A stretch of DNA of 41,359 bases from an uncultured Bacilli bacterium (GTDB taxonomy: Bacteria > Bacillota_I > Bacilli_A > RF39 > UBA660), in NCBI GenBank assembly GCA_947626095.1, contig CANQQV010000014.1, positions 1-41,359 on the forward strand. The letters run 5' to 3'. The notes beneath the pieces are model-generated. The model ran no database searches. It was given only the letters and a program-made list of their open reading frames with translations, and was not told the origin of the DNA. The translations under genes and the position numbers were made by a program. Positions 1-8,810 of this stretch are shown in pieces. Position 1 is the first letter of the stretch; each line of letters starts with the position of its first letter.

Positions 1-87
1 TTATTGTTATTATTGTTATTATTGTTATTATTGTTATTATTGTTATTATTGTTATTATTGTTATTATTGTTATTATTGTTATTATTA
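1..87. repeat. 9-bp tandem repeat (ttattattg) encoding poly-Asn
   Basis: Eight perfect head-to-tail copies of TTATTATTG occupy 7-78, with a partial copy at 1-6 and a one-base variant at 79-87. On the coding (minus) strand the unit is CAATAATAA, read as Asn codons. The unit is a multiple of three, so copy-number change would alter linker length without shifting frame. The array may continue beyond the window. Confidence 0.9.
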
Positions 88-443
88 GAGCTATTGTTGT
101 TGTTAGATTCCTTATCACTAGAATTATTTTCGGAATTATTTTCATTATTAGACGAATCATCTTCTGGGGTCTCACTTGGAGATTCAGTTTCTTCATCTCT
201 AGTTAAAAAACCACCAGTATTCATTTCTTTTACATCATTATCTATTTGTTCAGTAAAAACCATAGCACTTTTATATTTGTTAGATGACATGGCAACACAA
301 ATACCCATTAAAGATAAGATAAGGGCAACAAAAAGAAAACTAAAGAAGATTAGTTCTAATAGCTTGGAATCTTTAAGACTTTTAAAGTAAAAGCTTTTTA
401 TTTTGTTAATAGCAGTATTAAATACTTCTTTAGCTTTTGTCAT
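1..443 (-). CDS. Partial membrane protein with poly-Asn extracellular tail (C-terminus beyond window)
   Basis: Read on the minus strand from the ATG at 443-441, preceded by AGGTG; the frame stays open to the window edge, so 147 codons are visible and the end is missing. The protein starts MTKAKEVFNTAINK, has one strongly hydrophobic segment at about residues 29-51, then an acidic Ser/Glu/Asp/Asn-rich stretch (about 75-118) and an uninterrupted run of at least 28 Asn. No catalytic motif is visible, and I do not recognise a family. The topology suggests a short cytoplasmic N-terminus, one membrane pass and a disordered outer linker leading to a domain outside the window. It has its own promoter (467-495) and lies downstream of topA, separated by the topA terminator. 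Confidence 0.75.
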   Translation of the reverse strand, partial: MTKAKEVFNTAINKIKSFYFKSLKDSKLLELIFFSFLFVALILSLMGICVAMSSNKYKSAMVFTEQIDNDVKEMNTGGFLTRDEETESPSETPEDDSSNNENNSENNSSDKESNNNNSSNNNNNNNNNNNNNNNNNNNNNNNNNNNN

Positions 444-466
444 ATTATTCACCTATTATTAATTTA

Positions 467-495
467 AGTATAAAATATCAAGATATTTTTTGCAA
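467..495 (-). promoter_or_regulatory. Promoter of the poly-Asn membrane protein gene
   Basis: On the minus strand TTGCAA (495-490) is separated by 17 bp from TATACT (472-467), a good sigma-A-type match, about 25 bp upstream of the ATG at 443. Confidence 0.5.
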
Positions 496-527
496 TAAAT
501 AAGGTTTGTGCATAACACTTATTAGAC

Positions 528-557
528 AAAAAAAGAAGATAATTTATTTATCTTCTT
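528..557 (-). terminator. Rho-independent terminator of topA
   Basis: A perfect 10-bp stem, AAGAAGATAA (533-542) with TTATCTTCTT (548-557), has a 5-nt loop and is followed on the minus strand by seven T (534-528). The stem overlaps the last codons and stop of topA. Confidence 0.8.
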
Positions 558-2565
558 CATAATCACAATTGCTACAAATAATTTTTTTACCTTTATCTAG
601 TAACATGTTGTTACATTCTGGACACATTCTGTTTATTGGAATATACCAATAAGCTGTTTTACATTTAGGATAGTTACTACAACCATAGAATACTTTACCA
701 CGATGGCTTTTCTTTTCGATTATTTTACTACCACAGTTTGGACATGTTCCAACTTCTTTAACAGCAGTTTCTTCTTTTTTAATATATTTACATTCAGGAT
801 AGTTAGAACAAGCAATAAATTCACCATAACGGCCATTTCTTTTAACAAGTGGACTACCACATTCAGGGCAGTTTTCACCAGTTTGTTCAGCTTCCTTTTT
901 TTCCATGTTTTTAAAAGCATCTTCGACTAAAGGTTCAAATTTATCATAGAAATCCTTTAAAACAGTTATATTATTTATTTTGGCATCAGCAATTTCATCT
1001 AGTTCAGTTTCCATATTAGCGGTATATTCAACATTGATGATATCACTGAATCCTTCTTGTAATTTGTCAGTTGTTTCAATACCAATTTGCGTAGGGACAA
1101 ATTTTTTATCTTCCACTGTCACATATTCACGAGCTTTAATTGTTTCCATAATAGTGGCATAGGTTGAAGGTCTACCGATACCTAGTTTTTCTAATTCTTT
1201 AATTAAAGAACTTTCGGTATATCTTGGAGCTGGCTTAGTAAAGTGTTGTTCTTTAAAAACATCATCAGCTCTTAAAGTCTTAATACCAGTTAAATCTGGT
1301 AAAATAACATCTTCTGACGATTCATAATAGCCATATACTTTTAAATAGCCATCAAAGACTAAAATACTACCATTAGCTTTAAACTCATAGTCGTTATTCA
1401 TTAAAGTAACAGAAGTAGCTTTAACTTTAGCATCTGACATCAAGCAAGCGATACTACGAGCATAGATTAGACTATATAGTTTATATTCGTCAGTTGAAAG
1501 ATATTTTTTTAAACTCTCTGGTGTACGATAAGCACTGGTTACTCTTATACCTTCATGAGCATCTTGCATGTTTTCATTTTTCTTGGGCGCTTTAACGTGG
1601 CCAACGTATTTATCACCATATGTATCTTTAATATATTTAAATGTTTCATTAATAAAGACAGGACTTAATCTTTCACTATCAGTACGCATATAAGTAATTA
1701 AACCGACAGTCTCACTACCAATATCAATACCTTCATATAGTTTTTGAGCTATACGCATAGTTTTACTACTGGCAAAATTAAGTTTATTAACAGCAGTTTG
1801 TTGTAAAGTACTAGTTTTAAAAGGCATAACACCTCTTTTGGCTTTTTCTTTACTTTCAATATCAGTAATGGTAAATAATTCATCTAAAGAATCTATAACA
1901 TGATTAGCTTCTTCTTCATTTTTAAGTTCTAATTTATGACCTTTATATTTCTCAGCGGTAGCTTCCATTTGATCAAATAAAGCGGTAATTGTCCAATATT
2001 CTTCAGGAATAAAAGCATTTATTTCTCTTTCACGATCAACGATTAATTTTAAAGCCACACTTTGAACACGGCCAGCACTTTTACCACCGGTTTTAGATTG
2101 CATTAATTTGGATAACCTAAAACCAATGATACGGTCTAATATTCTTCTTGTTTCTTGACTTTTAACTAAGTCAATGTCAATATCACGAGGATTTTTAAAA
2201 GCATCAATAACAACATCTTTAGTGATTTCATTAAAGGTAACTCTTTCATAGTCCTTTTTTAAACCTAAAGCTTCTTTTAAATGCCAGCTTATTGCCTCCC
2301 CTTCACGGTCGGGGTCGGTAGCTAGATAAACTTGTTCAGCTTCTTTACTTAGTTTTTTTAATTCACTTATTACTTTGTTTTTACCCTTCATAGGAATATA
2401 TGAAGGTTTAAAGTCGTTATCGACGTCAACACCTAAGCCAAATTTACCAGTCGTAGCTAAATCTCTAATATGTCCCATACTAGCAACTACTTTATAATCA
2501 GTTCCTAAATATTTTTCAATTGTTTTACTTTTACTTGGAGATTCCACTATAACTAATTTTTTCAT
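544..2565 (-). CDS. topA: DNA topoisomerase I (type IA)
   Basis: Relaxes negatively supercoiled DNA by single-strand passage through a 5'-phosphotyrosine intermediate. The 673-aa length is close to the usual ~690 of Bacillota. The N-terminal TOPRIM domain has VIVESPSK (residues 5-12) and the acidic DPDREGE motif (84-90); SAGRVQSVALKL (163-174) follows. The active-site tyrosine is Y292 in GLITYMRTDSER. Three C-terminal Cys4 zinc ribbons are visible (CPECG...CSNYPEC, CPNCG...CSNYPKC, CPECN...CSNC). The ATG at 2565 has an AAAGGAA ribosome site. It is the last gene of the rbgA-rnhB run, 38 bp after the LtaS-like gene, and ends in a clear terminator. Confidence 0.98.
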   Translation of the reverse strand: MKKLVIVESPSKSKTIEKYLGTDYKVVASMGHIRDLATTGKFGLGVDVDNDFKPSYIPMKGKNKVISELKKLSKEAEQVYLATDPDREGEAISWHLKEALGLKKDYERVTFNEITKDVVIDAFKNPRDIDIDLVKSQETRRILDRIIGFRLSKLMQSKTGGKSAGRVQSVALKLIVDREREINAFIPEEYWTITALFDQMEATAEKYKGHKLELKNEEEANHVIDSLDELFTITDIESKEKAKRGVMPFKTSTLQQTAVNKLNFASSKTMRIAQKLYEGIDIGSETVGLITYMRTDSERLSPVFINETFKYIKDTYGDKYVGHVKAPKKNENMQDAHEGIRVTSAYRTPESLKKYLSTDEYKLYSLIYARSIACLMSDAKVKATSVTLMNNDYEFKANGSILVFDGYLKVYGYYESSEDVILPDLTGIKTLRADDVFKEQHFTKPAPRYTESSLIKELEKLGIGRPSTYATIMETIKAREYVTVEDKKFVPTQIGIETTDKLQEGFSDIINVEYTANMETELDEIADAKINNITVLKDFYDKFEPLVEDAFKNMEKKEAEQTGENCPECGSPLVKRNGRYGEFIACSNYPECKYIKKEETAVKEVGTCPNCGSKIIEKKSHRGKVFYGCSNYPKCKTAYWYIPINRMCPECNNMLLDKGKKIICSNCDYEEDK

Positions 2566-2603
2566 ATCATGTTTCCTTTCTTTGGGACGTTAGTTAAATT
2601 AAC

Positions 2604-4700
2604 TCAACTTTCTTCAGTTTCGACAGCTTCGGCTTTATATTTTTCTTTAGCGGCTTCTAAATAATTGAAATAATCAACTTTAATAGCTAAATTAGACATT
2701 GATATTTTATCGCTAATTGTTTTATTAATTTCTTTAATTTCTTCGTCAGTATAAGTGTCATCTTTTCTAACATAAGTTATTTTACCAGTTGAAGCATTAT
2801 AGAAAGCTTTTTTATCTTTCCATGAACCATTAGCGAAGATAACACGATCTGGATATGTTTTTGAAAGTAAGTCATAACCAGCGTATAAACGTGGATCATA
2901 GTCTAAATCGAATAAGTTAGCAACTGTTGGAGTTAAATTAATGTAACTTGTATATTCATCAAATTGTTGAGATTGAATCTCTGAATTATAAATAATAAAT
3001 GGGATTCTATCAACCTCGTATTGGTATTCAACATTATAATCAAAATAGGTATTTAAAACAGAATTTTTAAGGCCATATGGATAATGATCACCATATAAAA
3101 CGATAACTGTATCATCTAGCTTACCTTGATCTTCTAGGCCATCTAATAAGGCACCTATGGCATTATCGAATTCTTTTAGTTTTGACATATACCTCTTAAG
3201 CGTTATATCATAACCAGTATCTTTGAATAAGTCAAGATATTTATTACCGTATTCGCTACTAGTAGTGTATGGTTGATGAGCGGTAACAGATGTCATCCAA
3301 ACCATAAATTTATCTTGATCTTCAATTTTTTCTAACATTTTTTCTACTAATTCGACATCACTTGGCCATTCTTTGTAAGCATTAGAAAATGGTATTTCAA
3401 GTTCTTCTACACCATAGAAATGGCTACTACCCATATTTTTATGAATTGTTGAACGATAATAATATTGTTCCGTGTAATTATGATAACTAGTTGTTGTATA
3501 ACCAGAATTATTAAATAAATTAAAGATAGCTTCTGGATATACATTTTTACGATAGTTATTAGCTGTACAACTATTATTAATCGTATATAGTGAGACCATA
3601 CCACTCATTTCGTTATTACCAGTTGAGCAAGAATTACGAGGACTATAGTTATTGGTCCATGCCCATCCTTCAGTATATAACTTATGCATATTTGGGAAGA
3701 ATCTTTCATCTAAAACAATGGTATTTGTTGATTCCATCATAATAACAATTAAGTTTTTATCTTTAAAGATACCTGTATAGTCATTACGATCAGTTATCTC
3801 TTGACTTAAGAAATAATTATTTAATCGTTTATAATTAGATTTCTTTTCGTTTTTAGCAACTTGCTCCCATAAGGTATCATCTATTCTTCTGGTGTAATCA
3901 CTGATTACTTGTTCTTGTTTGACATAACCTTCATCGTATGAACTTTCTTCTAGTTTTTCACTAGGTAATAAAAGAGATTTTACATCAACAAATAAATACA
4001 TACTAGGGCCGAATTGGCTCATAGCAATATCAGGTATATCAGGATGATTAAATAGTTGTCTAGTTGGTTCGATTTGTAATGGATTTTGCATAAAACCAGC
4101 TGATAAAGTAAAGTAATATAAAACACCAAAAACAATAGCTATAACAACAGCATTTATTTTGCTATTTATTACTCTTTTTCTTCTAGTTTTAGCAAGAATT
4201 TTATCATTAAGTTCTTTTCGTTCTTTGGAATCGAATTTTTCAGAAAAGTCAATTGCATCGTTTCTTTCAAGAACTTTAATACGATGATCAAATAAAATAT
4301 AAAATAAGATTAAAACAGCTGAAGGAATTAATATTAACCAATAATTCCAATGAAAGCTATTAATATAATCACCAATATATTCTTTAACAGCTCCTATTTG
4401 AGATGATGTACCAAATGAGATGAAAACACCAACAAAGTTTTTAAAACCGGCTTGAGCTACAGAATATATAGATAAAGCTAAAGCTGTAATAACATTTAAG
4501 ATATTACTAATTAAACGGCCAAAGAAAGAAAATATAGCCGCACATAGCAAAGAAATAACATTTATACCAATAAATGTTCTAAGTAATGTCCAATCTAAGA
4601 CGGTTAAATTAGTAACTACTCTAAAGATAATTTCTTCAGCTAATAGTGTAATTGTTAATAAAAAGTAATTTTTAAATATATTATTATAGAAAATTCTCAC
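2604..4700 (-). CDS. LtaS-like membrane sulfatase (alkaline phosphatase superfamily; lipoteichoic-acid-synthase type)
   Basis: Predicted polytopic N-terminal region (about five membrane segments within residues 1-215) followed by an extracellular sulfatase/LTA-synthase domain. Visible motifs are MMEST with metal-ligand E323, SCSTGNNEMSG with the likely catalytic T360, and YGDHYPYG with D538/H539; these correspond to the Glu, Thr and Asp-His of LtaS. LtaS-family enzymes transfer glycerol-phosphate from phosphatidylglycerol to build lipoteichoic acid, but related enzymes modify other polymers, so the exact substrate is not certain. The start is GTG at 4700, overlapping the rnhB stop (GTGA) with AAGGAG ten bases upstream, so translation is coupled to rnhB. 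At 698 aa it is somewhat longer than S. aureus LtaS. Its position between rnhB and topA is unusual. Confidence 0.85.
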   Translation of the reverse strand: MRIFYNNIFKNYFLLTITLLAEEIIFRVVTNLTVLDWTLLRTFIGINVISLLCAAIFSFFGRLISNILNVITALALSIYSVAQAGFKNFVGVFISFGTSSQIGAVKEYIGDYINSFHWNYWLILIPSAVLILFYILFDHRIKVLERNDAIDFSEKFDSKERKELNDKILAKTRRKRVINSKINAVVIAIVFGVLYYFTLSAGFMQNPLQIEPTRQLFNHPDIPDIAMSQFGPSMYLFVDVKSLLLPSEKLEESSYDEGYVKQEQVISDYTRRIDDTLWEQVAKNEKKSNYKRLNNYFLSQEITDRNDYTGIFKDKNLIVIMMESTNTIVLDERFFPNMHKLYTEGWAWTNNYSPRNSCSTGNNEMSGMVSLYTINNSCTANNYRKNVYPEAIFNLFNNSGYTTTSYHNYTEQYYYRSTIHKNMGSSHFYGVEELEIPFSNAYKEWPSDVELVEKMLEKIEDQDKFMVWMTSVTAHQPYTTSSEYGNKYLDLFKDTGYDITLKRYMSKLKEFDNAIGALLDGLEDQGKLDDTVIVLYGDHYPYGLKNSVLNTYFDYNVEYQYEVDRIPFIIYNSEIQSQQFDEYTSYINLTPTVANLFDLDYDPRLYAGYDLLSKTYPDRVIFANGSWKDKKAFYNASTGKITYVRKDDTYTDEEIKEINKTISDKISMSNLAIKVDYFNYLEAAKEKYKAEAVETEES

Positions 4701-5350
4701 TTTCTTACAACTCCTTTTGCCTCTTTAATTAAATCACTAACTGGCTTGTATGTAAACCTATAATTTTCGAGTAATCCATATTTTTTTATATTTTCTAAAT
4801 GTAATTTAGTTGGGTAGCCTTTATGTTTAGCAAAACCATATTCGGGGTATTGTTTGTCTAATTCCTCCATCATACGATCTCTGGTAACTTTAGCAATTAC
4901 GCTACCAGCAGCAATCGATAAGGATAAGGCATCACCATGGATTATATCTTGATATGGAATATCAATATTAGTTAATTTCATGGCATCGCTTAAGACAAAT
5001 TCTGGTTGGACTTTTAGGTCTTCAATTGCCAGTTTCATAGCTAAACGACTAGCTTCTAAGATGTTTATTTTATCAATTGTTTTAGCATCTACTACTCCAA
5101 CGCCAACTGCAATAGCATCCTGCATAATAATATCATAAAACTTATCTCTTTTTCTAGGTGTTAATTGCTTACTATCATTTAAACCTTCTAATTCATAATT
5201 AGGAGGAAGGATAACAGCACCAGCGACAACAGGTCCAACTAATGGCCCACGACCGGCTTCATCTACGCCAGCAATTAATTTAAAACCTTGAGCATATAGT
5301 TCTTTTTCGTATTTTAATAAATCAATTGGTTCTTTTATGACTTTTTTCAT
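4697..5350 (-). CDS. rnhB: Ribonuclease HII
   Basis: Cleaves RNA in RNA-DNA hybrids and at single ribonucleotides in DNA. The signature AGVDEAGRGPLVGPV contains catalytic D30 and E31; further acidic residues lie in LSDAMKL and in AGSVIAKVTRDRMM. The 217-aa length fits the shorter bacterial forms. The gene overlaps its upstream neighbour (the 213-aa ORF) by 29 bp and its downstream neighbour by 4 bp. An AAGGAG lies 13 bases before the ATG, which is long, so reinitiation from the upstream gene may help. The rbgA-rnhB neighbourhood is conserved in Bacillota. Confidence 0.97.
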   Translation of the reverse strand: MKKVIKEPIDLLKYEKELYAQGFKLIAGVDEAGRGPLVGPVVAGAVILPPNYELEGLNDSKQLTPRKRDKFYDIIMQDAIAVGVGVVDAKTIDKINILEASRLAMKLAIEDLKVQPEFVLSDAMKLTNIDIPYQDIIHGDALSLSIAAGSVIAKVTRDRMMEELDKQYPEYGFAKHKGYPTKLHLENIKKYGLLENYRFTYKPVSDLIKEAKGVVRK

Positions 5351-5963
5351 ATTGACTAACTAACTCCTTATTAACATCCCAAGCTTTAATTTCTTCTAGA
5401 TTAATTTCAGAAGAATCAACACTACCTAACCAAGCCATTACTTCACTTGGATGATTAAATAATTGATAAGGCTTTTTATAGGTACCTTTGATGAAGATAC
5501 GGCAAAACTCATTATCAGAAGCATGAACTAAGACATTCCAACTTAAACGATCATAACCGGCAGTACAAACTAGTTTATATCTAGCGTATATTTTGTTAAA
5601 ACCGACCATATAATCTTTAGTTTTATTAATTAGTTTATCTTTACGTAAGTTATTTCGACTTGGATCTTCTAGGATACCTAATAATAGGTATTTTTTATAT
5701 AAATCATCAACGGTATTTAAGATTGTTGGTAAGTTAGTAATTATTCTAACTATTTCTTCTTCTGTACAATCAATACACTTTAAAAATAATATTAAACTAT
5801 CTAATTGTTTTAAAACAAAGCTTAAAGTACGACCATTAATTTCTTCTTTACGACCATGATCTAAGTAACTAGATATAGATTCTAAAAATTGTTTTTGCAA
5901 AGAAATATCTAGTTTTTGTAATTGTAACTTAGTATAAAATAAATCTTTAAATGCTTCGTTCAT
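5322..5963 (-). CDS. Conserved-looking hypothetical protein between rbgA and rnhB
   Basis: 213 aa; I do not recognise the family. The N-terminal half is predicted helical and soluble with no membrane segment, and the C-terminal half has mixed strand character (YKLVCTAGYDRLSWNVLVH; KPYQLFNHPSEVMAWLGS). Four Cys are scattered without a zinc-ribbon pattern. The ATG shares its A with the rbgA stop codon (TAATG), and the 3' end overlaps rnhB by 29 bp, so it is tightly coupled to ribosome-assembly and nucleic-acid genes. The coupling supports a real protein; a role in RNA or ribosome biology would be only inference from context. Confidence 0.75.
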   Translation of the reverse strand: MNEAFKDLFYTKLQLQKLDISLQKQFLESISSYLDHGRKEEINGRTLSFVLKQLDSLILFLKCIDCTEEEIVRIITNLPTILNTVDDLYKKYLLLGILEDPSRNNLRKDKLINKTKDYMVGFNKIYARYKLVCTAGYDRLSWNVLVHASDNEFCRIFIKGTYKKPYQLFNHPSEVMAWLGSVDSSEINLEEIKAWDVNKELVSQYEKSHKRTN

Positions 5964-6850
5964 TAATCATCAATCCTATCAAAAGTTATTCCTTTTACTC
6001 TTTCATTTTTTATATCGTCTAAAATGGCTTTACTGACGCGATCATAATCGACTTCACCACCAGAGATAATAGCACCTATTTTACGGCCAATGTGTTCATA
6101 AACACTAACTAAATCGTCATTATCGATTTGATCTAAGTTATATCTTTCTTTTAAGATATTGTGATAATATTTATCAAGTTTATTTAAGATGTGAATAGCT
6201 ACTTTATCAACAGGTAAAACATCTTGAGGAATAGCTGCAAAGGATGATAAGTTTAAAGCTACTTCATCGTTATCTAGTTTAGGCCATAAGATACCTGGAC
6301 TATCAAGTAAAAGAATATTACTTTTAGTTTTTAACCAAGAAAGGTTTTTAGTAACGCCTGGAGTATTACCAGTTAGAGCAACTTTTTTACCGACTAAGCG
6401 ATTAATTAAGGTTGACTTACCAACATTAGGAATCCCAATTACTAAAGCATGTATTTCTTTTTTGGCTAAACCTTTATTTTCTCTTTTAGTTTGAAGATCA
6501 GTAGTAATTTGATGAGTTAAATCGATGATATTTTGAGTACTGTTATTTTCATTTAAATTAGTTAGAAAAACCGAATAGCCTTTATTTTCATAATATTTAA
6601 CCCATTTATTAGTAATACTTAAATCACATAAATCTTTTTTACTCATTATGAGGATACGAGGTTTATCTTTAAGTAATTCATCAATGTCTTTGATTTTAGA
6701 AGATAATGGACATCTAGCATCAACTACTTCATAAACAATATCTATTAAGTCATATTTTTCTTTAATTAGTCTTTTAGTTTTAGCCATATGGCCTGGATAA
6801 AAATTAATGTTTAGTTTATTTAAATTATCGCTCTTGTTTGAATTACTCAT
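5963..6850 (-). CDS. rbgA: Ribosome biogenesis GTPase RbgA (YlqF), circularly permuted
   Basis: A GTPase needed for late assembly of the 50S subunit. The G motifs occur in permuted order: the NKxD-like MSKKDL comes first, then Walker [10 protein letters not shown] and then DSPGI. The N-terminal [12 protein letters not shown] is typical of the family. I place the start at the ATG at 6850: it has AAAGAGGTG at good spacing. A GTG at 6859 lies inside that ribosome site and is rejected. This gives 295 aa, near the 282 aa of B. subtilis. It is the first gene of a five-gene run ending with topA, driven by the promoter at 6882-6910. Confidence 0.96.
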   Translation of the reverse strand: MSNSNKSDNLNKLNINFYPGHMAKTKRLIKEKYDLIDIVYEVVDARCPLSSKIKDIDELLKDKPRILIMSKKDLCDLSITNKWVKYYENKGYSVFLTNLNENNSTQNIIDLTHQITTDLQTKRENKGLAKKEIHALVIGIPNVGKSTLINRLVGKKVALTGNTPGVTKNLSWLKTKSNILLLDSPGILWPKLDNDEVALNLSSFAAIPQDVLPVDKVAIHILNKLDKYYHNILKERYNLDQIDNDDLVSVYEHIGRKIGAIISGGEVDYDRVSKAILDDIKNERVKGITFDRIDD

Positions 6851-6881
6851 TGCTATCACCTCTTTCTTATTACTGTTTATA

Positions 6882-6910
6882 ATTATACCATATTAAAATT
6901 AAATTATTAA
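6882..6910 (-). promoter_or_regulatory. Promoter of the rbgA-orf-rnhB-ltaS-like-topA run
   Basis: On the minus strand TTAATA (6910-6905), 17 bp, TATAAT (6887-6882); the -10 is perfect and the -35 weak. It lies 32 bp upstream of the rbgA ATG and diverges from the sortase-like promoter. Confidence 0.55.
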
Positions 6911-7019
6911 GAAGAGAAACGTATTTTCTTATCTTTTTGGTTGAGGAAAATTAATTTTGTTACTTTTGAAGTGGGGAAAAAAGAATTATTAATTTTTTTA
7001 AATTTAGATAAAGAAAAAA

Positions 7020-7048
7020 TTGACAAATAGGAACATTTGTTTTATTAT
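7020..7048 (+). promoter_or_regulatory. Promoter of the sortase-like gene
   Basis: A consensus -35 TTGACA (7020-7025), 17-bp spacer and TATTAT (7043-7048), about 78 bp before the ATG at 7126. It is one of the strongest sigma-A-type promoters in the window, and the gene stands alone. Confidence 0.65.
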
Positions 7049-7125
7049 AACAATCAACCGTTAATTTAGGATTAGTAAAAGCATATACTAAATTGACAAT
7101 ATTAAACAATTTAGGGGGAATAAAG

Positions 7126-8115
7126 ATGAGTAAAGAGTCAACTAACTCATATATTAAGGGCATTGTGCTAATATTTTTTAGTTTTGTTATATTAGTTACT
7201 ATTGGTTTTAATTTATATGATAAGCCAATTATTAATAATGAAGCAATTAGAGAGTTTAAAAAAGCTAATATTGTTTATGCAACTTTACCTAATGTTTTTA
7301 CAGAAACTTTAGAAAGTACTAATTTTTATAAATTACCTATTAGTCTTAAAGATCTAGTTATCAAAGAAAATGAACAATATCAAATAAATGATTTTATTAA
7401 TAATATGAATATTTTACCACAAGATATTTCTTATTATTATACTTTACCAGAAATGAATTATTATAAGTTACCAGGTACTTATAAGATTCAAATAACTTTT
7501 AAAGATAAAAGAAATAATGTTATTAACAAAGAAACTAACTTAGTTATCGAAAAAGAAGAAGTTATTGAAAAGAAAGATAATACTAAAGAAGAGAAAAAAG
7601 AAGTTGTAGTAAAGAAAGAACAAGTCGTTGAAAAAAAAGAAGTTAAAACAGTAAAGAAAGAGCCAACATTAACAATTGAAGAGCGTATTTTAAATGATAG
7701 TAAAAAAATTGAAGGATATGGTCGCATCTATTTTAACAATTTATATTCAATAGCACTTTATGAACCAAGAACAACTGAAGAAGCACAATACTATGTTGAT
7801 AATAAAGACAGTGGTTCAATTATTAAATATTCTAATATTTCTTTTGTAGCTGATCATGCTAACCAAGGTTTTGATATTATAAAAAAACAAAACATTGGTA
7901 GTTATGTTTATATTAAAAAAGTGGATTATATGGGAAATATAGTTATTGATAAATATGTAGTTAGAGAAAAAATGAATGGTTATAATACGAGACGTCAATT
8001 ATTAACTAATGAAGGAATTGATGTACGTAATACAAATTATCCTTTAGCATTGTATACTTGCAATACGGCTGATGGTTATCACGTAACTATTCTGCTACTT
8101 GATAAAGCAAATTAA
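7126..8115 (+). CDS. Membrane-anchored sortase-like protein
   Basis: 329 aa from the ATG at 7126 (GGGGGAA ribosome site; a TTG at 7093 is rejected). There is an N-terminal membrane segment (about residues 10-29), a ~110-residue extracytoplasmic region, a Lys/Glu/Val-rich linker (about 137-185) and a C-terminal sortase-like domain. In that domain FVADHANQG carries the candidate catalytic H244 and LALYTCNTADGYHV the candidate nucleophile C312, with intervening strand patterns (GSYVYIKK, YVV) as in sortases. The arginine expected several residues after the Cys is replaced by H319. Sortases join sorted surface proteins to the wall; nearby genes encode two proteins with NPETSD sorting signals. It sits alone between divergent rbgA and convergent lepB, with its own promoter and terminator. 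Family assignment is from the pattern of motifs only. Confidence 0.7.
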   Translation: MSKESTNSYIKGIVLIFFSFVILVTIGFNLYDKPIINNEAIREFKKANIVYATLPNVFTETLESTNFYKLPISLKDLVIKENEQYQINDFINNMNILPQDISYYYTLPEMNYYKLPGTYKIQITFKDKRNNVINKETNLVIEKEEVIEKKDNTKEEKKEVVVKKEQVVEKKEVKTVKKEPTLTIEERILNDSKKIEGYGRIYFNNLYSIALYEPRTTEEAQYYVDNKDSGSIIKYSNISFVADHANQGFDIIKKQNIGSYVYIKKVDYMGNIVIDKYVVREKMNGYNTRRQLLTNEGIDVRNTNYPLALYTCNTADGYHVTILLLDKAN

Positions 8116-8139
8116 AAGGAATCAAATATTCCTTTTTTT
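8115..8139 (+). terminator. Terminator of the sortase-like gene
   Basis: Stem AAAGGAAT (8115-8122) with ATTCCTTT (8128-8135), 5-nt loop, T run 8133-8139. It begins at the stop codon and reaches the 3' end of the convergent lepB. Confidence 0.8.
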
Positions 8140-8719
8140 AATTAACATTACCAAATCTTTTGAAAGGATATAAAATTAGATGCGTTGTACCTTTGATTTG
8201 TTCTCTTTTAACTGGACCAATCATACGGCTGTCAGATGAGTTACTACGATTATCTCCCATAACAAAGTATTCATCATCCCCTAGCTCATATTCGAATTCA
8301 GCATTTTCAGAGGCACAGGTATTACCTTTACTATACTCTTCTTCTTGAAGGTGATAGTTAACGTATATTTTATTGTCTTCACATTTGATTTTTTCTCCAG
8401 GTAAAGCAATTACTCTTTTGATTATTGGTTCGGTTTTAGTCTCAACGACAACAATATTAAAACGTTTAATTTCAGCTCTTTTATTTAGAATCATAATATC
8501 GCCATCTTGTAAAGTATCATTCATACTTGGACCACTAACCATAATAGGTGTTATTAAATATGTTCTAATAAGAATTACAACAATTAAAATAATAATATAA
8601 GGAATTAAGTCTTTAATAACTTTAAGAAGTTTAGAAGTTTCTTTTGGAGTAGATGTTGTTTCTCCTTCAACTTTTTTTTCGACAGCTTTTTCTTCGATTT
8701 GTTTATTATCTTTTTTCAT
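8138..8719 (-). CDS. lepB: Signal peptidase I
   Basis: Cleaves signal peptides of exported proteins at the outer face of the membrane. One membrane segment (about residues 36-56) precedes the catalytic domain. The Ser/Lys dyad is S65 in VSGPSMNDTL and K101 in IIKRVIALPGEK; the family box GDNRSNSSDSR follows. The start is the ATG at 8719, preceded by GGTGAT and a TATAAT -10 at 8741-8736, giving 193 aa; an upstream in-frame extension to 8782 has no ribosome site and runs through the promoter. Position between rplS and rbgA is conserved in Bacillota. Likely clients here are the many signal-peptide-bearing surface proteins of the window. Confidence 0.96.
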   Translation of the reverse strand: MKKDNKQIEEKAVEKKVEGETTSTPKETSKLLKVIKDLIPYIIILIVVILIRTYLITPIMVSGPSMNDTLQDGDIMILNKRAEIKRFNIVVVETKTEPIIKRVIALPGEKIKCEDNKIYVNYHLQEEEYSKGNTCASENAEFEYELGDDEYFVMGDNRSNSSDSRMIGPVKREQIKGTTHLILYPFKRFGNVN

Positions 8720-8784
8720 GAAATCACCATAGTTAATTATACCATTTTTAAAGATGATATAAAAGTATATATTGATAGACAAAG

Positions 8785-8810
8785 AAAAAAGAAAGATTAA
8801 TTTCTTTCTT
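8785..8810 (-). terminator. Possible terminator of rplS
   Basis: AAGAAAG (8789-8795) can pair with CTTTCTT (8804-8810), followed on the minus strand by a T run (8790-8785). It overlaps the end of rplS. The stem is AT-rich and alternative registers exist, so strength is uncertain. Confidence 0.4.

Noticed and set aside
1-87. CRISPR array
   Set aside because: The 9-bp repeats have no spacers and are coding.
4-390. Plus-strand ORF beginning with poly-Leu
   Set aside because: It is the antisense reading of the Asn-repeat gene on the minus strand; no ribosome site.
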